In this document: one piece after another, positions 1 to 10,896 of the stretch
Position numbering within the stretch: the first letter of the stretch is position 1
Layout of the letters: the number at the start of each line of letters is the position of its first letter
DNA from: Spirodela intermedia
Taxonomy: Eukaryota > Streptophyta > Magnoliopsida > Alismatales > Araceae
Reading direction: 5' to 3'
DNA: 64,000 nt
Assembly: GCA_902729315.2 (NCBI GenBank)
Contig: LR746277.1
Span: 5,001 to 69,000 of the forward strand
Program-made: the position numbers and the translations under genes
The notes under the pieces: model-generated
Databases searched by the model: none
What the model was told of the DNA's origin: nothing
The model's input: only the letters and a program-made list of their open reading frames with translations

Positions 1-71
1 GGGCCCTTAGGCTCTCTCAAACTGAGCCCCTCGAACCAACTAGGATCCCAGCACTAGTTGAGACCTCTATA

Positions 72-1952
72 TTGGCCCCAAACACATCCCTTGGGCACAC
101 CATATCTACACCTAGTGGGCTAGACTCTACTGTGCCCCATAGGCCAAACTCGACTATGCCCACTGGACACCTATCATGGGCACAACGAGTGTCTGGACCC
201 CTTGCCCCCTCCATAGAGACTGTCACACCACAACAACCACTGCGTCAGGTACTATTCCCATTCTATGATACCACTGTCTCAGTGCGAAGCTATAGCGAGG
301 ATGATGGGAGGAGGACAATAGCTTTTACTTATGAGGAGGTCTCCCAGATGGCAGCCACATTCCAATATACCTTAGTTGGTCGTTTCACTATGAAACGACC
401 AACTATAGGTGACATAGAGAAGATTTACTTGACACCTGGAAATTTCCAAGGCCGAGTCTCCATCGGAGCTCGAGACTATCGTAGCATATACATCTGCTTT
501 GAGCTAGAAGCGGATTATCGTCGAGCATGAAGCCGACCCACTTGGACATTGGGGGAGTCTACCCTCCATACCCACAGATGGACACCATAGATCGACATAG
601 GGCACCGAGCACATCAATCCCATGCGGTTCCATTATGGGTGGGCTTCCCTAGCTTACCTGCCCATTTATTTACGCTAAAGGCACTTGAGTCTTTGGCAAA
701 TGCGGTGGGAACATTCATATGCCTTGACCCAGGCATAAAAATGTTCAACTGGCCAGGATATGCACGAGTTTGTATAGAGGTGGACCTAATGGCCCCTCTA
801 CAGAGGACTCTCGTTATACGTAGTGGAGATGATGAGCTTTATCAGCCTATTATTTACGAGAGATTACCATATTTCTGCACATATTGTGCTATCTTGGGCC
901 ACACTGTCAGCACATGTCGTCAGAAGGCAGGTACACCACAAGCGACCACACGAGCCTTTTTAGTACCGATCTCATATGACAATTATCTCGTCGAAATGAG
1001 AAAGGATACTTAGAGTGCTCGTCATCCTCAGAGGTCGATTGCCCCTATGGCGGCTCCACCTTCCTTACCTCAGAAGGCACAAGAGAAGCCTAGTTCATTG
1101 ATTGAGACACAGTATGCACGGCAAAAGCCGGCAGCTGGACGCCCTTCTTCCATCCACACAGGGGGGAACAAAGGAACACGAGAGGCTACACATTCTCCTT
1201 TAGGCAAGGGAAAGAAACCCCTAACCTCAAACACCTTCGAGGTCTTCGAGGCTTTAGATGAGAGAGACTTTGAGGGACTTACACAGAGGGGAACTAGGCC
1301 TTCCAAAGGGCTAGCATCCCCCACTACGAGGGACTCACCTAGTCAAGCTCCACATACTAGATCCCCTCGGGCTATCCGACCCCCCATACTCACCCACCCC
1401 ACTCCACCCATTAGTGTCTCTCCACCACCCAGCTCCTCCCCACCCATTCACTCTTCCCCACATAGCAGGAGCCCTTCACCTCTTAGTCCCCACCGACCGA
1501 GGTCTACCCCTTTCTTTGAGGGTATCGGCTTGAGCACTACCCATCCCCCTCAAATCCCCGTCCAGGATCTACTAGGAGGGCCTACCCCCAGCACACTTCC
1601 TATTAGTACATCTTACGTAGCCCCCCGTTCTAATTCTTATACCCTCCCCCCCTCTCCCCCACTACACCCACTAGATCAGTTCCCTATACTTGATCCACCA
1701 CCCGCTGATTCTAGAGAGAGCCCCGATAGAGGACAGTGCTTGACGAATCGTCAAGCACCGCACCCATCCTCCTCATCTAGTGCTCATGATACTAGTGGCC
1801 ACATGACTAGTACCCATGAGGATGGTGGATCTGAGACTGACATTGAGACTACCTACCTAGATGAGGGATATCAGACGGAGGCTAGGACCACACAACTCAC
1901 TAGACGCTCACCTTACTCCACGAGATCTAGGACTCATGGGGCCACTCATTAG
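72..1952 (+). pseudogene. LINE ORF1, gag-like nucleic-acid-binding protein (broken)
   Basis: One reading frame runs from 72 to 1952, interrupted by in-frame stops at 528-530, 588-590 and 1011-1013. The first part (about 340-1010) resembles the DUF4283-type region of plant LINE ORF1, including 'VPLWVGFPSLPAHLF' and a CX2CX4HX4C zinc knuckle (C-T-Y-C, then H and C) at about 875-920. The second part (1047-1952) is a Pro/Ser/Thr-rich low-complexity tail, usual for these proteins. In intact LINEs this protein binds the element RNA to form the particle that is reverse transcribed. The true start may lie left of 72. Identification rests on the knuckle, the following endonuclease and the frame continuity. 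Confidence 0.82.
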
Positions 1953-1955
1953 ATC

Positions 1956-3480
1956 ATGATACCTAGCATCATATGGAATTGTCGAGGTATAGGTAACCTC
2001 AAAACCCAATTTTATATAGCTAGCCTTATCATATAGTATCGACTAGGTATAGTAGGCCTCATTGAGCCTATGATATCATCAGATCGTATCTAACCTTTAC
2101 TTAAGCGATTAGGTATGGATCATTTTCACTCCAACCCCACAAATCATATTTGGCTCTTTTGGACTAGACCATACTCTATGGAGTTGCTAGTTGAGGGATC
2201 CCAGCATATCACTATGACGGTTCGAGATCTCACCCAAGAGTTCACCTTCTCGGTCATCTATGCATCACATAGATCCGAAGAAAGAGAAACTCTTTGGGCG
2301 GACCTAGTTCAGTACGTGAGGGACTACCCTACACTAGTTGAGTCTCCTTGGTACCTAGCAGGTGACTTCAACTGCGTTCGTAATACTAGTGAACGTCAAG
2401 GTGGGCGGATCCCTAGGGCCCGTAATATGGAGACGTTCAATGATTATATTTTTCGATTAGCTCTTATTGAGCCACCTACATCAGGCGAGGCATGGACATG
2501 GAGCAACAATCGAGGGGACGCTTTGATCTATGAGTGTATCGATCGCTATTTCATCAACAGCATCGCCATGGTGCGACATCCCATATTAGTCATGATATTA
2601 TCCCGTTATAGGTCAGATCACACCCCGATCCTCATACTCCTTAAACAGAGTATGAGCACCCACAGACCTCCCTTCAGATTTCAGATCATGTGGCTTCAAC
2701 ATGAAGACTTTCAGAGTTTCGTACGGAATCACTGGTACGGACATATCTCAGATTTTCTTATGAAGAACCTTAGCTATAGGTTAAGGAATCTCAAACTCCA
2801 CCTTAAATGGTGGAACCGACATATCTATGGGAATGTCCATACCCAAGTTGATGCATTGCAAAAAGAGTTAGCAGAGGTTGAAAGACTATTGCAAGCTAGA
2901 TATTCAGATGCTGCTTGGGAAAGGAGGAGTAGAGTGAGAGACCAGCTTGATAAGGTTGTGCGACGACAGGAGTTATTCTATCTCCAAAAATCACGCATCC
3001 AGTGGTTACAAGAGGGTGATAGAAACACTCGTTTCTTTCATGCATCGGTCGCTCACCGCTCATTCAGATTATACCTCCCTTTTAGAGACATATGATCAGG
3101 ACCTTTCCCGCATGCAGAAGGCAAGGGTTGAGTACTTTCGTACTCTCTTAACCTCTCAGCCGATCAAGATTTCTGATGATATGCTCACTTCGATCCCATC
3201 ATTAATCACTCGCCATGAGAGCTCTCTCACGACGGCCATACCCACGGGAGAAGAGATCAAGGAAGTAGTTTTCTCTATGAGCAGACATCGTGCACCTAGG
3301 CCCGATGGTTTCCCAACTGATTTTTATGTTTCATGTTGGGATATCATTGGTACTGATCTCATCCAAGCTATTAAGGAAATCTTTCATCGTAAAGTTTTTA
3401 CACGAAGTTGGAAGGCCACCTTCCTTGCACTTATACCGAAGGTGACTACCCCAACTTCATTTAGAGACTTTCGTCCCTGT
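1956..3480 (+). pseudogene. LINE ORF2, endonuclease and N-terminal reverse transcriptase (broken)
   Basis: The start at 1956 (reading MIPSIIWNCRGIGN) is the typical N-terminus of plant LINE ORF2, an APE-type endonuclease. The frame has stops near 2034 and 2091, then is open over 2115-3095. 'YLAGDFNCVRN' (about 2353-2385) is the GDFN motif and 'RSDHTPI' (about 2610-2630) the SDH motif of the endonuclease. A frameshift near 3060-3075 moves the reading to the frame open over 2947-3480, with 'RAPRPDGFPTDFY' and 'FLALIPKV', the start of the RT domain. The catalytic RT core and RNase H are missing because the element ends at about 3480. ORF2 normally nicks the target and copies element RNA there; this copy cannot. 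Confidence 0.88.
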
Positions 3481-4330
3481 GGGCGGTCCTCAACCGCAAC
3501 TCCTCGTGCAGGTACAGCAGCCCCCTCGCCGTCCCGACGCAGATCTCATACCATGCCGCTCACTCCAGCTGCAACCCTCCGCCGCTCTTCCCTGCAACTC
3601 CGACGGCGGCGGCGCCCACCAGCCGCTTTTCGGTTCCGTAAACAGAAAAGAAAAACAAGAAAAGAAAGGAAAAGGAAAGAATGAAGGAAGGAAGGAGGAG
3701 GTGATTAGGTTGCTTCACGGTCACCCTCCTCCCGTCGAAGAGCTTCCCCAGCGGAACGCGAGCAGGCCACGGCAATGTGCTTCTTCTTTTTCCTCTCTCC
3801 TTCCTCCTTATTCCCTCTTTTTCTTCGGTCTTCCGCTCCTCTCTCCCCTCGGGAATTGTTAAATGGTTCACGGTGGACCTGCGGATGGGGCAACAATCAC
3901 AGTGGATCGGCCAAATCGAGCGTTGGATCGGGCAAAGCCATGGATCAAGATGGTTCAGCGGAACAGCGGACCGCTTTTGGCGAGAAAAACCAGAGCCTCT
4001 CCTCTCCCCCCCCCTCCTCTCTGTCTCTCTCTCCCTCTCCCCCCTTCTCTCCCTCTCTCTGTGTCTCTCTCTACGCCTCTGTCTCTGTCTCTCTCCCTCT
4101 CTCTGTGTCTCTCTCTCCACCTGTCTCTTTCTCTCCCTCGTGTGTCCTTCTGAAACCGTGAGAACGTCGAGGAGATGGGCATCAACCACCAGAACGGCTC
4201 CGTGTGGCTCGGCCAGAAGAAGGCCCGGTGGGGCAACCGTCTCAGCCCCACCATTGGAAGGGTCGGCGCCACCACAGGAGGGGAAGACCAGCACAAGAGT
4301 CATGCCACGTCGACATCGTCAACCTAGGAT
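3481..4330. other. GC-rich, low-complexity stretch next to the LINE truncation
   Basis: GC-rich, CpG-containing sequence (3481-3640), an A/G-rich run (3640-3700) and a long pyrimidine tract follow directly on the broken LINE. Several overlapping open frames exist on both strands, but their composition (Arg/Glu on one strand, Ser/Leu/Pro on the other) simply follows the CT repeat. The 4160-4325 segment is GC-rich and open in more than one frame, with no family I recognise. It could be a fragment of a host gene's 5' region or of an LTR. No function is assigned. Confidence 0.5.
4000..4140. repeat. (TC)n / CTCTGT pyrimidine-rich microsatellite
   Basis: About 140 bp of almost pure TC/CTGT repeats on the plus strand. 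It explains the spurious long ORFs on both strands here. Confidence 0.9.
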
Positions 4331-4500
4331 CCAAGATCCGAATTTTATTTATTATTAGGATTTTCTTTTCATTTAGTTTCCTTTAACGAATTCTTGACCC
4401 TATAAATAGGATTACCGCTGTAATAAACAGTTTTGGTGGTGAATTTTGAAAATTTAGATATTATTTTCAGAGTTTGCCCTAAGGTTTCCTCTCAGCCACC
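4331..4500 (+). promoter_or_regulatory. Possible promoter or LTR U3/R remnant with TATA box
   Basis: A good TATA box (CTATAAATAGG, about 4399-4409) is followed by 'TGTAATAAACAG', then by a short inverted repeat around a CCGCCACCACCG run (about 4490-4530). This layout resembles the promoter part of a plant LTR, but no TG/CA ends or target duplication were found, so the boundaries are only approximate. Confidence 0.35.
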
Positions 4501-4904
4501 GCCACCACCGTCGCCGCCGCTGAGAGGCGATCCTCCTACGCCTGTCCGCCCATTACGAGCGCACGACTCCCCCTTCCACCCCCACGTGATCCACCATTCG
4601 AGAGCAAACATCCAGTTTCTCTCACCGCCGATTGCACTGTTCACCCTCTGGCGCATTGTTGTCTACCAATGGCGGTAGACGACAACATTCACGTCGACGA
4701 GTGTTGACTCGTCTTGAGGCCCCACTTTCAGGTCGTCGGCAGCCGATGCAGCCATACGCCCTCAGCCACCGCACGCCTGATTTATCCCAGATTATATTGA
4801 TTGATCCTTTTTTGTTTCTGTGTTTTTATAGGATCACATCGTCCGAAAACAAGATGATCAACGAGTATGTTTAATGAAACATGTAAATCATTGGGGATCA
4901 TGCA

Positions 4905-4936
<32 letters not shown>

Positions 4937-4937
4937 C
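4905..4937. repeat. (TA)n(GA)n compound microsatellite
   Basis: A short run of alternating TA passes directly into GA repeats. Confidence 0.85.
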
Positions 4938-5580
4938 TACTGAGACAAACGAGGGGAATTTGCCCGAGATGGAGGCCATTGACTCGAGCAACACGAGACG
5001 TTTCTGGGTCAAACTGATATTCTCCTTCACGTCCGCTGCCTTCTCCCTCACCCCCAAAATAACCTCAGCCGGTGCCTTCACCACAAACTGCAAAAACGGC
5101 AGCATATGATCTCACAGAGCATCCAAAATCTGCTCTCTCTCCCTCTCTCTCTCCCCACTAAGATAGGGTAAAAGAGAAGGCCCCCCAAGCTTGAAGGCGT
5201 ACGCTGGGAGGATTGAGCTGTGCGAGGAGGGATGCATACTCCCACTGCATCTTGGTGAGGCGCATGAAGAACGGATGTAGGCCTCGAGCACCTCCCCGAC
5301 TGGTTTGCATAGTCTGGAGCAGCAGGGCAACAATGATCATTAGTAGCTGACTATCGGTCAGAAGAACGGCTTCAATAGAGAGGAGAGCACAGATGACCAC
5401 AGTGGGTTTGGAAGGTCACATGGGGGGGATTCCATGAAGTCAACGTGCTGCAGGTCAAGCTTTGAGAGGAGTCCAAATACCTCTTTCTCACTCTAGAAAA
5501 GGAGTGAACACAGTCACAACTAGGGTGAGGAGCCCAAATAGGATATGAATGCCCCCAGCAATGATACATCACAAATCGAA
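4938..5580 (-). other. Unassigned minus-strand open fragments
   Basis: Minus-strand reading gives two stretches of ordinary protein-like composition: about 5105 down to 4940 ('LPFLQFVVKAPAEVILGV') and about 5400 down to 5160 ('LHPFFMRLTKMQWEYASLL'), in different frames and separated by a CT-rich spacer (5130-5157) that could be an intron polypyrimidine tract. This could be a decayed gene or transposon fragment. I recognise no family and see no convincing start, so it is recorded as unknown. Confidence 0.25.
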
Positions 5581-8500
5581 AACTTTCAAAGAAATGAACC
5601 CTAGATTGTATACAAGTAAACTCAATTTAAAAAAGATACTTTTCAGGCCCAACTCAATTTAGTTCTTAATCATCAATCCTATGTTTGGATGGTACACAAT
5701 GCATTCAATTCTAGTTATTATAGCTCAGCATGAAGAACAAACCGTAATCCGTGCAACTTTATTTTCTTTAAAGACCTTCCTCGAGGATGGTGGGATCATA
5801 ATGACTTCCCTCCCTTCATTCTCTATATCTCTTCCCTCCTAACTATTCATCCACAGTGTTCAGTACGTCATGTCTTTCCTGAATAAATGTTTCCTCCACA
5901 AGTTCCTACCTATTATCCTCTTGGCTATGTTGGGATGTCATTCTCACCTCTAGCATTTTCCCTTTAAATTTTTCCCCATCTTGACTATTTGTTGATTGTT
6001 TAGATTCCTTCTCCTATTCCACAAATGCTTTTCCTCTCTCATCCCTACTTTAATTGTTTTCTTCATGTCTTGACTTTTGATGGGTCCTCTAATATTTCAC
6101 TAAATACTTTTAACCCTTCTTTCCCTTCCATTCTATTTATTCCCCTTATTTAATTCCATTCTATTTTTTCTTTTACCCCTTATACTGTTACGTCATTTCT
6201 AGAGATATAATTCTCATTTTCCAATATGTCTTTCCCTCCCCCCTTTATAGTCATCACTACTCCCCTAGTTCATACTTGAAAACCATTATTTTTTCTAATG
6301 TAACATCCCCACATGGCATATCCTATTTTCTGACATACATTGCAAGAAGGAGGTAGATTCTCCACCTTGATAGGTTGTTTAATTACTTACTAATTTCCTT
6401 ATTTGCCATGATGAATTTAGGAAGTGGGATTAACAGGTTTATGTCAATACAGTTTCTAGCATATCCTAGTTTGGTAAGTTCAATTACATATTTGTGAGTG
6501 CAAATAAAAGTACCTACCATTCCTACTATCACTCATAATGCTTTTGGATTTAAAAAGTGAGGTCTAATGCTTGAGAATCGTATCCACATCAGGGTTAGGA
6601 GAGAGTCAACACCAGTAGAGAAAAATGGTGACCACCAAAAAGTGTTCATTGCCTCCTTTATGATGTTCTAAAGGGTTCTACTCCATATAAATCTAAAGTT
6701 TGAATTCATCTCAAATCTAATTATGATGTGTCATATGTCTAATGCTCCTACAAAGATGCTCCCTTCTAACTTTCCCAGCCTTATAAGTTCATCTCTAATG
6801 GTAATCAATAGTGGCATGTTTATGCTATATTTTCCTACCATAGCATCTACAAATGGTTTGGCTAACTATTCAATCTCATCTTCCATGAATTCTATTGTGG
6901 GTATACCTTCTTGAATGTAGTGTGGTTTTTATGATTTAGTCTAAACATATTATGGGCCGATGTGCTCATTCCATGTTATCTTTGCATATATCACAAAAGA
7001 GGTAGAATTTACATATCTTGTGGTCTATTTGTGAACTGAGTTAACATTGAGTCCCTTAATTGTATGTCACTATTTGGTAGTGATGTTGAGATTGTACTGT
7101 TATCATTAACTAGATTGTCATCAACATCTGTTCCTCGGCCTCGAGGTGTATTTTTGGAAATAAGTTCAAAAAATCCCAGGTTGCCAATTCCAACACCGTT
7201 GACCAATAAATATGGTAATAGACTTCCCAAGTTTTAAAAGTCCAAAGAGCGCAGACTAGCCTTCGATTTAGTACCCTCCCTATTTGTTTTTATAGTTTGT
7301 TTGTTCTTTTGAGTGATTTTATGCATTTGTTTAATGGACACTACATCTACAATTGAACAAAATTATAAATTACTCTACGAATTTAAATTAAGTTTATCAT
7401 ATATCTACGCCTTTGAAGTTTGAGTTTCCTTCAAAGTTTCCTACTTCCTTGATACATCTCCTTTTTCATTATAATGTGGAGTAGGAGTCTGTGCTTCTAA
7501 TATTTGGTTGGTCTTCATGTTGTCCTTTGCAATTGATTCTCTTTTGCTTTTATTTCTGTTTTCTCTTTATTCCACAAACTCTTCTACAATGCGATGTGAG
7601 GCATTCTTCTCCTTCCTCGTTTCCTTCATCTTCCATCTCCATTGGTAATATGATATTTTCTTTTGTACTCCCACCCTCATACTTATCTTCATTTTGAGTA
7701 TTATTTCCAAGTCCTTTTCTCTTATCGTTTTCAATGATCTCCTCTAATCTCCCCTTTCTATACTTGCTTGCTTGAGCTGGTTCTATATCTTAGGATCATT
7801 GCCTCCTGCCCTTTATAAATTTCCTGATTTGATTTGTTTAGTATAAGTTGATCCTCCCCCCCTAGCTGCAAGTGATCTCCTTCTTGATCTTGGCTTCTTA
7901 TTTTCATTGAAGCAGTCTTGTCTAATTCCTTTTGAATGATATTTTAAGAAGCTTTTGCCACTTCATTTGCTATGCTCAGCAAGTTACAAAGCCTGAATAG
8001 ATGTGATGTTTCATGTTGGGCTCTCTACTACTTGACATGTTTCAATTGCGGCCAATTATCTTCTTCCTCCATCAATTCTTCTTTATCTCTTGAGTCATTT
8101 TCCTGCACCATCTCTTTACTCATTTAGAAATCCCACTGTTGTTAGTTAGATGCATTCTCCTCATTTGAGGTTTCTTCAACTATTTTCTCACTTATATCTA
8201 ACGCAGATTTGTCATCCTCTAAATGGTTGTTTTCACTAAAGATCTCTAGGCTATTTATCTATGCCCCCATATTTTTTTTTTGTAGAGCACTATCAAAAGT
8301 TTTATTTTACATTTGATGCTCTATTCCATCTCTTTTCTTTTGGGTAGTCCACTATGATTGGGTTTGTCCCCAACATGCCTATATGCTCTTTTGCTTCTCA
8401 GCCCCAAATTTTCTCTTGTTGAAATCTTTCATTCCTTGTCAAAGAGTTGAGTCTACCACTTCTTCGAATAACTTTGGTTGAGGCTGAGTGGAATTTCTTT

Positions 8501-8929
8501 CTACTACCCATTTTTGCTATAGGTAGTTATTTGGGCAACATTCCTTAGTCTTCTTTGGTTTAGTCCTCTTGCTTTCAGAGCCTATAAGACTTAAGAGAGG
8601 GAAAAAAATAGAAACTAAGAAATTAAGCTAAACTAACTTTGTTGGGGCCACTTGCTATCTTTTGTAGCTCTTGCACCCTCTATTGCACACCAATAGTGTT
8701 GTGTTATGACAAAGACCACTTGTTGCCATCTGCCTTTGTTCATGTGGCTAACTGATGCTATTCCCCTTCCATGTTCATATTTCCTCTTCATGCACCCTTT
8801 GTCGCTTTCCAATAGTTTATGCCTTTGCATTTTGACTCATAGTCAATATGACCCTTTCTACGCCTATTGAGGGCTTTGACCCTGAGAGAGAGTACTAGAC
8901 AAAGGTAGTTGATAGAGCCTCACAACAAC
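5581..8929. other. AT-rich decayed DNA, including a minus-strand LINE ORF1 relic
   Basis: No intact gene is visible. At about 6300-6355 the minus strand reads C-N-V-C-Q-K-I-G-Y-A-M-W-G-C, which is a CX2CX4HX4C zinc knuckle with His replaced by Tyr (one base change). The flanks (minus strand, about 6700-7230) include 'LIRLGKLEG' and other ORF1-like pieces. This suggests an old LINE ORF1 in the opposite orientation to LINE-1. The remainder is pyrimidine-rich on the plus strand with many stops in all frames. Confidence 0.4.
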
Positions 8930-9958
8930 ATTCTCCCTACGTCACGAGATCTAGGGCTTGTGGCAGTAGATAGTGCACATGATACCCAACCTTGTTCGGA
9001 ACTATCAAGAATTAAACAACTTCGAAACACAATCTCACATCGCTAACCTCATCAATAAGTGCCGACTATGTCTAGTTGAGCTTATTAAACCAATGATTCC
9101 ATCATATTATATTTATTCATTGCTTATACACCTAGGTATAGATTACTTCCACTCTAATCCTACAAACCACATCTGGTTGTTCTAGAAGAAATCTTATTTT
9201 CTATAGTTGCTAATTGAGGGGCCACAACATGTCATGATGAGGGTACTTGGCTCCGACCAAGAACTTACATTCTCTATTATTTATGCTTTGCATAAATACC
9301 AAGATCGTGAGACTCTTTAGGAGGACAATACAATATATGAGAGATTATTGATTCTCTGTGGTTCTTAGTTGGAGATTTAACTATGTATGTAGAATCACTG
9401 AACGTCAAGGAAGGCGGGTCCCTTGAGCCCACCACATAGAGATGTTCAATGACTTCATATTTCGTGCGGCCCTCATCGAGCCACCTACCTTTGGTGAGGT
9501 TTGGAGGTGGTGCAATGAGAGATAAAGAGGCATACAAATATATAAGCGCATCAATCGTTGCTTGACTAATAACACTACCTTAGTATAGTGCCCCATATTA
9601 GTCACGCTTTTACCTCATTATCAGTCAAACCACTCACCGATGTTTATCATCCCTAACTCGAGTGTTAGTACCCCTAGACCTCCTTTCAAGTTTCAAAACA
9701 TGTGGACTCAGCACGAGGGCTTCTAGTCCTTCGTGTGAAGGCATTGGCATGAGACTATCTCTAACTCTCCTATGGAGAACCTCAGTTACAAATTGAGGAA
9801 TCTCAAACTCCACCATAAATGGTGGAACTAGCATGTATATGGAAGCATACACACCTAAGTGGAAGAGTTGAAGAGACAACTGCAAGCTCAATAGAGTGAC
9901 ACCACTTGGGAGAGACGAGTTCGAGTGAGCGAGTAGCTAGCAGAGGTCACACGACGAC
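8930..9958 (+). mobile_element. LINE-2 left part (ORF1 end and endonuclease), decayed
   Basis: The stretch aligns by eye with 1918-2960 of LINE-1, for example the shared segments around 'cacgagatctag', 'cactctaatcctacaaacca' and 'tcaaactccaccataaatgg'. Many substitutions and stops destroy the endonuclease frame. At 9954-9958 it is interrupted by LTR A1, and the same LINE resumes at 14957, in register with LINE-1 ('cgacgacaggagttattcta' there). Confidence 0.85.
9954..9958. repeat. Target-site duplication ACGAC, left of LTR A1
   Basis: ACGAC at 9954-9958 is repeated at 14957-14961 on the other side of the 4,998-bp insertion. The uninterrupted LINE-1 sequence has only one copy. Confidence 0.9.
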
Positions 9959-9971
9959 TGATAAGTCTTCA

Positions 9972-10026
9972 TTATCATGAGTTAATAATTAGTAAATAAT
10001 ATAGTTTTAGCCTTAACTCATGATAA
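9972..10026. repeat. 14-bp inverted repeat near the 5' end of LTR A
   Basis: TTATCATGAGTTAA (9972-9985) and TTAACTCATGATAA (10013-10026) are perfect reverse complements separated by 27 nt. The same hairpin is present in A2, A3, A4, A5, A7, A8 and A9, even where the surrounding LTR is strongly diverged. Confidence 0.85.
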
Positions 10027-10379
10027 ATAGATTTATAGTTGTGTTAAAGCATGAAAAGTGGTTTTCAGTTGATTAACGTGAATTTTTAGGTAATTATGTG
10101 ATTTTATACGATTTTTACAGTCTTAGTTTTGAGATAAATGAAGAACAAGAAATAAAAATAAAAATATTGCAAAATGAGGGGACCCGCCGGCCAGCCGGGC
10201 CCGCAAGCGGGTCGGAAGCGCAGTCAGGGAGTAGCCGCGAGCAGGGGCTTGAGCGGCTTGCTTGGATCGGTAGGGGCACGTATGTGCCACTCCCCTTCCG
10301 CATCACCGGTGGTCAGCCGGCTGTGGGGCAAGGAGTGGTCGTACACGTGAGAGGACTTTGCCTAGAAAGCTAACTTTAC

Positions 10380-10425
10380 TATATATTCGCCCGAATAATC
10401 CGCGCACAACCGATGTGGGACTAAA
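10380..10425 (+). promoter_or_regulatory. Predicted LTR A promoter: TATA box and CCGATGTGGGACTA motif
   Basis: TATATA at 10380-10385 lies 25-30 bp upstream of CCGATGTGGGACTAAA (10410-10425). Both are preserved in A2, A3 and A4, so they probably define the start of the R region. Inferred from position only. Confidence 0.5.
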
Positions 10426-10896
10426 TCCACCTTGTTCAAGGGGCGACCGCCGCGGGTTTGAATCCTCCAAGAGTCAAAATTCATATATTTTTAACTGATT
10501 ATCGCGACTTTCCTGCAGATCGCCGGTGAAGGATTAAGCAACCGGAATCGCTGGATCATCGGCGAAAATCTCGTCAACGCGATTCGTGGAGGATTGCTAC
10601 TAAAATTTCTGAACGATTCGCGATAAAAGGATCGCAATCCATCGAGTAAATCATCTCCGATTGATCGACGAACAAGCCGTCGTCGGGAAGAGGACGCTCC
10701 GCCGGGAGACCAGTCGCCACCTCCTGAGAGCGTACCAGATGCGATGAAGAGCCTCCTCTTGCTGCGCGGACCTGAGGATGAAGCTCCCTAACACGCGCCT
10801 CACCTCCATCCAGCCCCTCTCCGTCGGGTGACAGCCGCCGGAGAGCTGCAAAGTCGCTGTTTTTCCGCTCCGCCGGGTGACAGCCGCCGGAGACGA

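Larger units (their letters stand above)
1..3480 (+). mobile_element. LINE-1: non-LTR retrotransposon, ORF1 and partial ORF2, truncated
   Basis: A plant L1-type LINE enters from the left edge and runs on the plus strand through ORF1 (zinc knuckle), the endonuclease and the first part of the reverse transcriptase. It stops at about 3480, in the middle of the RT motif 'SFRDFRPC', where unrelated GC-rich sequence begins. It has several stop codons and one frameshift, so it is dead. Its order and sequence recur in the more decayed copies at 8930-17522 and 30604-33464, which supports one LINE family with several insertions here. The left end lies outside the window. Confidence 0.9.

Noticed and set aside
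3560-4303. Long minus-strand ORF (247 codons) and plus-strand counterparts
   Set aside because: Most of it is the translation of the (TC)n tract (Arg/Glu repeats on one strand, Ser/Leu on the other); open on several frames at once, no domain.
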